The notes under the pieces were generated by a model, which saw nothing but the letters and a program-made list of their open reading frames with translations, made no database searches and was not told where the DNA came from. This document shows positions 47,448 to 58,258 of a DNA stretch of 64,000 bases, one piece after another. A program made the translations under genes and the position numbers. Location: the NCBI GenBank assembly GCA_941918925.1, contig OW799236.1, forward strand, positions 116,514,562-116,578,561, written 5' to 3'. Source of the stretch: Phyto melanocephala (Eukaryota > Arthropoda > Insecta > Diptera > Rhinophoridae). Every line of letters starts with the position of its first letter. Within the stretch, counting starts at the first letter, position 1.

Positions 47448-47556
47448 AAAGAGTGCTGATGATGAAACCGTAGCTGGTTTCGAAAATGCATTCCACTCGG
47501 CTGGTGTCGGGATAATAAGATACTTTTCCAGTATATTCTTTCATTACCACAAATAA
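47448..47556 (+). repeat. GTGCTGATGATGAAA dispersed repeat, copy 2
   Basis: GAGTGCTGATGATGAAACCG, TAGCTGGTTTCGAAAATGCA and CTCGGCTGGTGTCGGGATAA, followed by TATATTCTTTCATTACCAC. It is closely similar to 16590-16690 and 60838-60930. Confidence 0.65.
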
Positions 47557-47977
47557 AAACTGATTTCTTCATATGTATATGAAAAAGAAAATATATGAGA
47601 AATTTAGTATAAAAATGAACTTGAGCCAGAATAAAAATAATGTAAAATGATAATTTTATAAATTAAAAGTAAGCTAAACCGAAATAAACAACCGTTACCT
47701 ATTAGATTACAATGCTTTTACACAGAACTTATACTACAATTTAAATAAAAGAAATTGAGAAAAAAATCTGTAAAAATTTTAATTTTAGCGCTTAATTTGT
47801 CTGTCATAGATCGATATATTTTTATATCCTTTTACTTTCATCGTTGAATTTTTATTAGCTGGATTTGATTTGAAATAGTACATAAAGGTATTAGGGGTTT
47901 TTTACAAAAGTTCTATTTTCATGTTTTCAATTTATAACATTTGACTTTAGAAGACCTTATGAATTCAGCAATTTTGT

Positions 47978-48999
47978 TATACCATTCACCTGTGGTGCTC
48001 AAGGGTATATATAGCTTTCTCATTCCGTTTTTAATTTCTACAATTTTCATTTTCGACCCCATAAAGTATATATTTTCTGAAAGCTTATGAATAGAGGAGT
48101 CGATTAAGTCCTGACCGTCTGCCCGTCTGTCCGTGTGTTAATTGAAATCAACTTATAGATTTTTATGTTCCTCAGATCTGTGTATAGTATCAATCTTTTG
48201 AAAATATCCGGGAATGAATCGCTATTAAAATTCAGCACAATCGCCTTATACCTTCTGAGATATGAGGAAATAAACACGACTGTCTATGTTTCTTCTCATA
48301 TTTTTACCACCATAATTAAAATTGTTCACCCATAGAATAATTTATAGGTACCTTTGCTACTATTTGTAGATATAACGTGCCTCTAGAGCTATTCGTGTAA
48401 AATTTTGGATAAATCGGGCTCTTATCGGTAAAGTTATAGACAAAAAAATGTTTTTTAAATATATATTCTAAAAATTTACAAACGAAAATTAATTTTTTTA
48501 GTTTCTAGACAACCGAGAGAGTCAATATTGGTATCATCTAAAAGGACTTGACTAACGCAATATAAACACTATAAAAACTTTAAATTTATGCTAGACGCCA
48601 CCACAAAATGGCGGGAAATAAATTTATATATGAGCCAAATCTGGTATTTTAAAATGTAACTTCTTGAACCCCATCAATATTAATATCAAATTAAAGGGCT
48701 TGACCAGTAGAATACAGTTAATTATTCTAAAATGTAAAATACAAGATGGCGTCTAAAACAAAATAGCGGATACAATTTTTTTAACCCCATCAATCTGGGT
48801 ATCAAATTAAAGGGCTTGACTAGTTGAATACACTTAACTACCTGAAAATTCAAAATCGAGGATGGCGTCGGAAATAATAAAGAAAAAGGGGAATAACATG
48901 AAATATAGGTTAAGCTACGATGTGAGATTATGCCTATGTACATGATGATGAAGGGTATTATCAGATTCGGCACGGCGGAATATAACACTCTTACTTGTT
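47978..48999 (+). mobile_element. DINE-1-like copy upstream of the fourth cluster gene
   Basis: It starts TATACCATTCACCTGTGG, has GACCCCATAAAGTATATAT and CTGACCGTCTGCCCGTCTGT, and ends GATTCGGCACGGCGGAATAT and CTCTTACTTGTTT. Like 43194-44312 it sits inside the duplicated upstream region of a defensin-like gene, but at a different point, so the two insertions are independent. Confidence 0.8.
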
Positions 49000-49109
49000 T
49001 ATGATTGCATTTGACTTTTTAAGATAAGAAATTTAAATTTATATGTGATTATAAAGAATATTAGCTTGCTTTTGAAGATGTCATAAACATTTTAGCAATT
49101 AAAATTTCA

Positions 49110-49117
49110 TATAAATA
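49110..49117 (+). promoter_or_regulatory. TATA box of defensin-like gene 49186
   Basis: TATAAATA, 69 bp before the ATG, in the block TTTCATATAAATACACC. AAGATAAGAAATTTAAATTT lies about 90 bp upstream. Confidence 0.7.
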
Positions 49118-49185
49118 CACCTTATATAAAATTTTTCTAGCAATAGTGTAAAAAACTTTACAAAGTTATTATTATTACCTCAAAA

Positions 49186-49413
49186 ATGAAATTTGTAGGT
49201 ATTTTTGTTTGCTGCTTTGCTCTCTTAGTGCTCGCCGGCATAGAGCGCTCGAATGCCGAGGAAAGTTTTAATGAATTAGACGAAACCAAGCAAAGTGAAC
49301 CAGAATTAATTTGCCAGCTTGGTGAACTTGTATGCAAAATTAATTGTTTGGAATCTGGATATAACGGTGGTTCTTGTTCAGACAAGTTGGAATGTATATG
49401 CACAAATCAATAA
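49186..49413 (+). CDS. defensin-like CS-alpha-beta peptide 4 (no dibasic site)
   Basis: 75 residues. Signal peptide MKFVGIFVCCFALLVLAG, then EESFNELDETKQSEPEL with no KR or RR before the first mature Cys. Cysteines at 43, 50, 54, 64, 70 and 72 (x6, x3, x9, x5, x1), ending CICTNQ. The mature region has Glu and Asp in excess of Lys and no Arg at all. It is the most diverged of the four clustered paralogues and the furthest away (about 2.8 kb from copy 3, about 1 kb of that being a transposon). Single exon, intact. Confidence 0.85.
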   Translation: MKFVGIFVCCFALLVLAGIERSNAEESFNELDETKQSEPELICQLGELVCKINCLESGYNGGSCSDKLECICTNQ

Positions 49414-49429
49414 AGATTTTTATAAATAC

Positions 49430-50502
49430 ATAATTATACTGTATACAAATACTTGTATAGATATGCAACGTATGAATTCAAACATAAATAAAATATAAAA
49501 TAACTACTCATAAATATCTAAAACTGTTGATGCATTTTTTGGTACTAAAGTTGGTGTCCTTTTTTATAAATATGTCTTTGTATTTACAAATCGAATCAGA
49601 TTTAAGGGCTTTGATTCTTTATTCAATAAAAAAATTGTATATTTTATTAGTGTAAAAACTTTTTCTCGTAATTTAAATTTAGCTTTTTTAAATTTACTAT
49701 TTAAAAAAAAAATTCTAATTAACAAAGCATTTAGGCAATTTGAAGGAAATTAAGGATACTGAAAAATCAAGTCGATATTAGCCACGCAGAATGCATTTTC
49801 GAAACCAGCTATGGTTTCATCATCAGACAGATGTGACATCGTAAGATTTAAATTTTTTGCATGCATTTTCTAAAAGCTAAAAAAGTTTTTAACTTTTTCT
49901 AAAAAAATCGTTACATGGAATGTTGGCATTCAAAAATTATACATATTTACAAAATTTTAGAATCGCACATCTAATTTGCGGAGTTTTATTAAGTTTTAAA
50001 TTTTAAATAAACATTGTGCGAGAAAAGTTTTTTTTTCGAAATTTACGAATTTATATAATATTTGAGGGAACACATTATTTTACACAAGAAAAAAATAAAA
50101 AAAAATATATTTTATATGGGGTCCAAAATGAATAATTCGACGTGTTACAAACGCAATGACTTAATGAATTTGGTGGTGGGTTAAAAAAGTGTTACGTGAA
50201 TAATTTTTATAAATAATTAAAAAAATAAAAATTTGTTATTTTACAATAATTCTACGTTATTTCAAAATATTAAAGAAAATGTTCAATGAATCGTATTAAT
50301 AGATATATTTCTTTAAAAAGCTATTTAACTAAATACTAGCAAATATACGAAGTGTTCATCAAAAAGTTTTTTTTTTCTTTTCTCATAAATTTACAAGGTT
50401 TCATGTTATGATTAAGAATAATTTATCTTAACTTTTTGTAATAGGAAACACACTTTTATTTTATTTTAAATTTTTATTTCCCTTAAAAAAAAATTGTTTA
50501 TA
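49430..50502. other. intergenic, one dispersed repeat copy
   Basis: It holds a reverse-oriented copy of the GTGCTGATGATGAAA family near 49745-49830 (GAATGCATTTTCGAAACCAG, then CATCATCAGACAG). Otherwise it is AT-rich with no gene. Confidence 0.45.
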
Positions 50503-51556
50503 CACCTAGTTCTGTTTTTACACGGTCTATTTTTACACGGTTTTGATTTAACAAAATAAATAAACGAATATAAAATTTTTCACACGATTTTATTCCATTT
50601 AGCATGATTCAAAATCTTTTGCGTTTTAATTGTTTTTTAAATTTAATTTTTACGAAATATGTTCATATCACAAATTTAGGGGGATTCCCTTTTTGTGGAT
50701 ACAAGCAAATTTACACAAATCTGGGAGAATTCCCTTTTAGTGCATACAATCAAATTTATTTGTGGCAGCAACTAGAATGTGTGAATATTTTCTGAACTAT
50801 CCATGCAACCATATGTGTTTGCTAAACTTATTTTTTATAGTCAAATTTGATTTTCCAATGTTACATCAAGTTTAATTTTAACGAATTAAGATAAAAGGCA
50901 AGCTAAAAAATATTTTATATTCATTCAGTTATTTATATTTTTTCTTAATTTTTTTAAATATTTTATGTATCCCTAAAAAAAATATCGACAACTACAAAAA
51001 CAAAACTAAAACGTAAAGCCATTACTTTGGAAACCAAAATTTTAATTTTAGATAGCCTTCGAAATGGAGAACGCTCAACATTTCTAGGAAAAATGTTCGG
51101 TTTAAACGAAGCCACAGTAAGAACTGTAAAGAAAATTCAATTTCAATTAGGCAATCGGTGATTTCTGTAACAAAACTATCTGTGAAATCTTTATCATACA
51201 CTAGAGATGCTACTAAAGATAAAATGGAAAAACAACTCATAATAAAATTTAATAACCTATTATTTTTGTTAACAACATATGTAGCTGTTTTACATAATTG
51301 TTTTCAGTTCCTGAACTTGTCATAATTTTTTTTTACATTACTTTTAAGCTTAGAGTGCATATCTATATATATATCTATATGTGTGTATGTATGTGATTTA
51401 ATACAATAAACCTGAATAGTTGTTCTTAAAATATCCTTGTATTTCACTAATTTCAATAGGTTTTAGAGATAAGGAACCAATCACCTACTTTTCATACAAT
51501 CAATGTCTTTTTTTACACGGGTTTTCCTGGAACCAATTAAAAAACAGAAACAGGTG
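50503..51556 (+). mobile_element. pogo/Tigger-like element with TA duplication
   Basis: The left end CACCTAGTTCTGTTTTTACA and the right end (CTGTTTCTGTTTTT family in reverse, ending CAGGTG) are inverted repeats flanked by TA (50501-50502 and 51557-51558). TTTTTACACGG is repeated near both ends. It carries a broken CENP-B-type HTH coding region (51004-51240). Confidence 0.7.
51004..51240 (+). pseudogene. pogo/Tigger-like transposase N-terminal HTH relic
   Basis: The plus-strand frame reads KRKAITLETKILILDSLRNG, then ERSTFLGKMFGLNEATVRTV and KKI, the CENP-B/psq-type DNA-binding HTH of pogo-like transposases. A frameshift near 51145 leads to RQSVISVTKLSVKSLSYTRD and ATKDKMEKQLI, the start of the second half of the domain. 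No DDE domain follows. Inactive. Confidence 0.7.
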
Positions 51557-51558
51557 TA

Positions 51559-52629
51559 TATCAGATTTATGTGCGATTCGTTCCCTGAAGGAAACCTGGG
51601 GGCAAGTGTCTCCAAGTCACCAGTTTTGTCGACTATTGTGGTGACTTCTTGGCGACATTGTCAACAAAGTGTCTACATTTTTTTTCATTTTCTTTGATGG
51701 GGAAAAAATGTATACACAATAAATAAGAGTTCTAATTAAATGAAATGTACCTGTTTTACTTTTAATATTTGATATTTAATGAATTCCTTAATTTTTTTAA
51801 TAAAACATCATATTTTAACAAAAGTTTCATTAACGACGTCTATTTCAGAAAAGTATCAAAAGTGTAGACTATAATTACTTAAATGCACTATTCTGGTGAC
51901 AATGTCTACATATGGCCCTTAAAGAACTACCTGCTCAGTAGTACCAGTGTCAGTAGTAGATTTTCAATGACACGCACAGTGTCAATAGTGAAACAGTACT
52001 GATTCACTAGTGACATTTCCTACAGGGTTACTATAGTTAATCTTTTCCAAAAACCAAAATGTAATTTAAATGGATTTTGGAGTTTGAATAAACTAGGTTG
52101 TTGGCAAAAATTAACCCAAATAACGATTCGAACACAAAACATTTATACGTTAGGATTAGTAGTACTGCTTTTTTATCTAATACACCAACTCTAAATAAAA
52201 ACACACATTCACAATAGCGCGTAATTATATCATCTCTATGGCTGCACTAAAGGAGAAGGTCAAGCAAAGACTGTCAACGTTTCTCCAACAAACTTCAGTA
52301 TGTTCGGTTTAAATTTCAGACACGACATTTTTAATTTATTTTTTCATGAATAAATTATCTGGAAAATTTTGTTCGTATGTAATCAAATGGCAAAAAACGT
52401 AAACAAATATTTAAATAATTCAGTGAATCAGTTTAAAAACATAAATTTTTATTTAAATCGACAGAAAAAATTTCCTCTAGGTGTAATAGCGTCCCTGGGG
52501 CTTAATTTTCGTTTTGTGAATCTGTTAAAAATGTAATGATTTAGAAAAGTAAAAGGTATGGTGGCACCATATGATATGTATGACAAACAAAAAGTTTTAT
52601 TCTAAAGTTTCACAGAACAAGAATTTATA
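51559..52629. other. intergenic, no gene seen
   Basis: AT-rich, with imperfect GTGTCAGTAGT/ACTAGTGACA words near 51900-52030 that may be an old MITE. No coding signal. Confidence 0.35.
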
Positions 52630-53350
52630 CCCTGGAGCAAGGCATATTCATACAGGTAATATGCAAGGGCCCATTGATATAACAACGCAATTTTTATGGG
52701 ATGTTTTCTGTCAAGGCCAATTCGTATGTTAGGGATGGAAAAGTTGTAATGATATGTTTAATTTAATAAAATTTGATTAGAAAAGGATATATATTATTAT
52801 ATAATTGGTACATTTATTATCAAAAAAGTACACTCAAGTTAATTATTTCGACCCGCGTGTTATGTTTTTCTAGAAATCGACTATTTTATGCAAATTTGTT
52901 TAACATCCATTAATCCATCTGCTGATATTATAGTAACAACTGTTTTTAGTTATGGAGATCACACTGTGAACATTTTATCGTATGTAGCAGTATATTTACG
53001 TTTTTATGTATTTAAAAGTAATAAAAACGCTCTCCTGTAAAATTTTGTTTTTGTAACATACGTTAAGTTCACGCACAGGGGTCGATTTAATACTAAAACG
53101 AAAATCTAATTTTCCATCCCTGTATTAATAAATGAAAACAACCAAGGCGAATTCAATAAGGTGAACTCGTCCCTAAAACAACTACATACGTGTACTTTGT
53201 TAGTGTAAAACAAAACGGTATGTCAAAAATACACAAAAATTTGACAATTGGTCGCCTTGAAAACAACGCTAATTCAACAAATTTTAACAAAATACTTTCT
53301 CAACAGCTGGGCTCATAATTTCGCCTGCATAAATTCGCCTTGCTCTGGAG
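52630..53350 (+). mobile_element. unclassified TIR element (CAAGGCGAATTTAT family)
   Basis: The left end CCTGGAGCAAGGC..ATTCATACAGG and the right end CCTGCATAAATTCGCCTTGC followed by TCTGG are imperfect inverted repeats. The body shares long blocks with 9617-9890 and the ends resemble the 9381-9616 hairpin arms. Non-coding. Confidence 0.6.
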
Positions 53351-53935
53351 TATTCATAAATTTATTTTTTTAAAATATATTTTTAAGACTTTAAAATGAT
53401 CTAATGCTCATTGTAAAGTTTTTAAAGAATTTCATCATTATTGACTATTTATAAGTTTTTAAATAACTAAAATTATTCAATTTCTTCGAAATAATTTGTT
53501 AATTATCTTTAATGTAGATAAGAAATGTTCCTGCTGAATTTCAGAATTTTGTCGAAACTCAACTTAAACTAAACCTTATACCCAAGGCACATTTATTCAT
53601 CAGGTATTCTTGTTTCGTCATCTGATTAGTTTTTTCTTCACTTATTTAAAATTTCAGCTGTCAAAGTCTATAGATATAAAACAAATTCTCTCCTCTCTCA
53701 TTTATCTCAAATGTAAACTTCATATATAAAAAATATGAGCAAATAAATGCTCTCCGAACTACAATTACCTGATGAATTAATATGCCTTACTTATACCTAG
53801 TTCCTTCTGATGGGATATTTCATATTTTGTAAATCGTAGTAAGACGGAGTTAGCTATAAACTAATGTCAGTTTTGTTCACTTTGGATCTTTAACAAATTT
53901 TTTTGAATAAAGTTTTTAAACAACAAGAGATGATA
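53351..53935. other. intergenic, nothing recognised
   Basis: AT-rich filler between two mobile elements. Confidence 0.4.
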
Positions 53936-54702
53936 CAAGTAACAGTGCTATATTCGGCCGTGCCGAATCTTATATACCCTTCACAACGTGTAGTCATGCA
54001 ATAACAGTTGCTTGTATCACCATTCATCCCATATAAAATACGTGAATACGTACACGTTAGAATAAATGTGGCATCGAATCCCGGCTGAGCCAAAAAAATT
54101 TTATTTTATTTTATTTAATATATTATTTATATTTTATTATTTTTTTTAAATTTTTTTAAAACATTTTTTTAGAAAAATTTTTAAAAAATTTTTTTAAATT
54201 TTTTTTTAAATTTTTTAAAAATTTTTTTTTTAGTTTTTTTTATTATTTTTTTCTTATTTTTAATATTTTTTTTTTGTAATTTTTTTTGTTTGGTATGTTT
54301 TTTACATGTATCTATGTATGTATGTTGTTGTTGTAATTGTGAAAAAAAACGAGGTGGTCGTGGTTTTTTGCTCATATCTCAGTTATGGGGCGATTGTGCT
54401 GAATTTCAATAGCGATTCATTCCTGGATATTTCCAAGAGATTGATACCATATACAGATCTTAGGAACATATAGTTGCTTCTAAAAGTTGATTTCAACCAA
54501 CACACGGACAGACGGGCAGACGGATAGACGGACAGACGGATAGACGGACAGACGGACAGACGGTCAGGGCTTAATCGACTCCTCTATTCATAAGCTTTCA
54601 GAAAATATATACCTTATGGGGTCGGAAATGAAAATTGTAGAAATTACAAACGGAATGACAAAGCTATATATACCCTTGTGCACCAAAGGTGAAGGGTATA
54701 AA
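53936..54702 (-). mobile_element. DINE-1-like Helentron copy, well preserved
   Basis: A minus-oriented copy. The left hairpin end is ATATTCGGCCGTGCCGAATC and the right end GGTGAAGGGTATAAA. The GAC-type microsatellite at about 54503-54566 is long. It is very similar to 5617-6512 and to the inverse copy at 55729-56505, so it is probably young. Confidence 0.82.
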
Positions 54703-55021
54703 AAAAAAATAATTCATATATATAAATAGAAACCCGTCGCCGATAGTGCAAACCACTAATTAATGATAAAGAAAGTTTAAAATTTTCTTATCTCGACTTA
54801 AGTTGATAAGTGTCCAAAAATATGTATTAATTCACAATTATTACGCAACAGCAAAACTTTTCCTTTTTGTCTACCTGTGTAATATAAATACGAATCTTAT
54901 TCTATGTTTGGAAATTGTACTAATTTAATTTGCTACCAAATACTGTAATTGAAGTATTCTACACTCTGTACAACTTAAACAAGACAATAACTTAATACTC
55001 TTAATATGACTCTTAATCTTA

Positions 55022-56637
55022 CATACGGACATTTCCATGAATATGTCAACCACGACTGTAAAAATAAAAACTCTTGAAAGTTTTCCAATATAAGTTTATT
55101 GATAAAAAAACACTCAAATTTGACTACGCGCAGGTAATAAGAGTTTATTAAATTATTTTAAGAGCAATAATAAGAGTTTAATCTGATTATCTCTTTGAAT
55201 TTTTTTTAAAGAATTTTAATCAACTATTATTAATACTAATAAATTGTAATTGTAAATATTTCTTAAAAATTAGGTAGCAAGAACAATTAACAAGATCCAT
55301 AAGAAAAAAGAAAATATAGAGTCCAATTAGCGGTATTTTTTTTTTATTTCCCTTGGAATTTATTTTGATGTCACGTACGTAGTGCAAAAAAATTTTTTGT
55401 CTCCGTCATTTGCATTTGAACATTCGCAAGAGCGAATTTCTTAACATAATATAAATTTTACTACTTAAGAATACTGTTAGAGAAAAATCTGTCACGTACG
55501 ATATTAAGTTGAATTTATTATAAAATCATTTTAATATTGTTTTCAATTAAGTATGATGGATTTTAAATGAAAAATATGTGGTTTAGTGTAAGAAATAAAA
55601 AAAAAATACCTCCCAAGGTTCGCCGATTTTTTCAGATTTCCAAATCACTTCTGTTTTATGTCACGTATAAATTATTCTTATTTTTCTTAATTTTTTAGAC
55701 AACAATGATTCGAATATAATACATTTTTTATACCCTTCACCTGTGGTGCACAAGGGTATATATAGCTTTGTCATTCCGTTTGTAATTTCTACAATTTTCA
55801 TTTCCGACCCCATAAAGTATATATTTTCTGAAAGCTTAGGAATAGAGGAGTCGATTAAGCCCTGACCGTCTGTCCGTCTATCCGTCTGTCCGTCTGTCCG
55901 TCTGCCCGTCTGTCCGTGTGTTGGTTGAAATCAACTTTTAGAAGCAACTATATGTTCCTCAGATCTGTATATAGTATCAATCTCTTGGAAATATCCAGGA
56001 ATGAATCGCTGTTGAAATTCAGCACAATCGCCCTATAACTTTCTGAGATTTGAGCAAAAAACCACGACCACCTCGTTTTTTTTCACAATTACAACAACAA
56101 CATACATACATAGATACATGTAAAAAACATACCAAACAAAAAAAATTACAAAAAAAAAAAATATTAAAAATAAGAAAAAAATAATAAAAAAAACTACAAA
56201 AAAAAATTTAAAAAATATTTAAAAAAAAAAATTTAAAAAAATTTTTTAAAAATTTTTCTAAAAAAATTTTTTAAAAAAATTTAAAAAAAATATAAAAAAA
56301 ATAATAAAATATAAATAATATATTAAATAAAATAAAATAAAATTTTTTTGGCTCAGCCGGGATTCGATGCCACATTTATTCTAACGTGTACGTATGCACG
56401 TATTTTATATGGGATGAATGGTGATACAAACAACTGTTATTGCATGACTACACGTTGTGAAGGGTATATAAGATTCGGCACGGCCGAATATAGCACTGTT
56501 ACTTATTTTTAAATAAAGTACCTTTTGAATGGAACATAAAGATCTAATTTTGTTTCAGTTACTCTTACTTTTGCAAAAATTAATCCACTTTACAGGAGTA
56601 CAAATGTCACGTACGATGACATGGAAATGTCCATATG
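55022..56637. mobile_element. TIR element with TCACGTACG motifs, carrying a nested DINE-1-like copy
   Basis: CATACGGACATTTCCATG on the left pairs with CATGGAAATGTCCATATG on the right. GTCACGTACG-like motifs recur near 55370, 55493, 55660 and 56606. Without the nested DINE-1-like insertion the element is about 0.84 kb and non-coding. The family is unclassified. Confidence 0.65.
55729..56505 (+). mobile_element. DINE-1/INE-1-like non-autonomous Helentron, reference copy
   Basis: The best plus-oriented copy. In order it has 5' TATACCCTTCACCTGTGGTG with its partner AAGGGTATATA, the block GACCCCATAAAGTATATAT and GAGTCGATTAAGC, a GTCY microsatellite (GTCTGTCCGTCTATCCGTC and onward, about 55866-55918), a long A-rich tract, the tRNA-like GGGATTCGATGCC segment, GTGAAGGGTATATAAG, a 3' hairpin ATTCGGCACGGCCGAAT, and the end ATAGCACTGTTACTT. 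The order and several words match the Drosophila INE-1/DINE-1 family as I recall it (GACCATATAAAGTATATAT, GTCCGTCTGTCC, hairpin then CTCTTGTT). These elements are mobilised in trans and encode nothing. Confidence 0.8.
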
Positions 56638-57999
56638 TAACATATGAACTTGTTATAAATTTGCCTTCTTTACTTGGTCAAGAATTAAAAAAAGCATAAT
56701 CTTCAGGGGCTTGTATTTAAGTAATATTTTCATGTTTCAGTACGCCTTAATTTGATTTAGTAGCTTAACATGAAATTAACACCTGGCAAATAAATTTTGC
56801 CGCAAAAAAAAAGAAGATTAAAATCGTTTAAAATAGTTACTGCATACGCATGCAGCTAGCCATCATTTAAATGATTGAATAAGTGAGTGTATGAGTGACT
56901 GAATAAGTGACAAGGTGCTAAATTAGAGCATAATTGCGACAACTTTACTTTGAAAATTGCATAATACAACAACAAGAAAATGTCCGTGTAAAACTATTTA
57001 TATGTAACTAATAGTACATAAAGTAAAAACAAATTTTTTTTATATTTTTAAAATATTTTTTTGTTACAAAAAAGCTTCAACCACACACTACACTGTCATG
57101 GCTGCCATGTTACGTGTTGCAATGTGACTAAGTGGACTTGCAAATACACTTACTCCCTTACTCCATCACTTCCAGTCCGTCACTTGCATGTATGCATGTC
57201 ACATTCAACTATTGTTTATAATGAATTATGCCTATGCATTGGTTTGCACCTTTAGTTAAAAATTTTTTTTCCTTAAAGTTCTCCTACATTTTTGTGATGT
57301 AGATCCTCTTTTTCAAATCAACCATAACACACTAAAGTGGTTAAGACTTAAGTTCAAGTTTATGGCTGACAGTTTGATTGACAATAATGGTGACACGTTA
57401 AAAATAAACTTTAAAACTAAAGTAAGTGATGTTTAACATTGTTGGTTTTCTTTTCTTACATACATAAAAACGAAACAATTTTTACAAGAAATATTTATGG
57501 ATTAATGATTTTGAATGTTGAAAAAAAAACGAATAACATAATTGCTTAAAGGTATTAAACACTTTTATGCCATAGACTTTAAAAGAATTTTTTCTTTTAT
57601 TTCTACACACATATTAAACAAAATTATGAAGAGGAAATTAATATAAAATTTTTCATGTTATCTAACGCTTAGCTGTTACGCTGAAATCACATTCATAAAC
57701 AAGGGTGTCAGCGTTTGTTTATGAACAGTAATGCTAACATACTTCATTTAATAAAGTCCACTAAATATAAACATTCACAATGATGGGTCTTTTATGGTGG
57801 GATGGGAAGGGGCTGATGCTTACTCACTTTAGATTAACTTATCCTCCACCTTGAGTCTGGGAAAGAACGTCTTCGTCTGTTAACCATAGATGTTTGTTTT
57901 GCTGAACACATTGAAGTGTCGTATAAAAGGAAACAGATAACCAGCTCGAATAATACTCAAAAGGGGTGCAGTAAAGAATCTAGAATTTATCCGCATAAC
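56638..57999. other. intergenic, no gene seen
   Basis: AT-rich. No host gene or repeat boundary was recognised. Confidence 0.4.
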
Positions 58000-58128
58000 A
58001 ATGAACTGTATAACTTCATTTGTTAGGGGACACGGGAACTTTAAGTATCATCTGAAAAGAATGCTGTTCGAGGATAATGATGTTTAAAGAATGTGTCTGG
58101 AGGATACTGAGACAGCAGCGCAAGTATA
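58000..58128 (+). pseudogene. non-LTR retrotransposon C-terminal fragment
   Basis: The plus-strand frame reads GHGNFKYHLKRMLFEDNDV, a stop, then RMCLEDTETAAQVY. This resembles the GHxxxxYHLxxM...CxxxxETxxH tail seen at the end of jockey-type LINE ORF2 proteins. The metal-binding Cys/His positions are degraded. A short relic. Confidence 0.35.
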
Positions 58129-58258
58129 CGCAAAGAATAAATATGGTTGTGGTATCCATAATCGAAGAGCAACATACTATGACTAAATTGTATGATTATG
58201 GTTAAAAAATATAATGGATACCATTTATGATTATTATGTTTAATTAAAGTAAATATCA

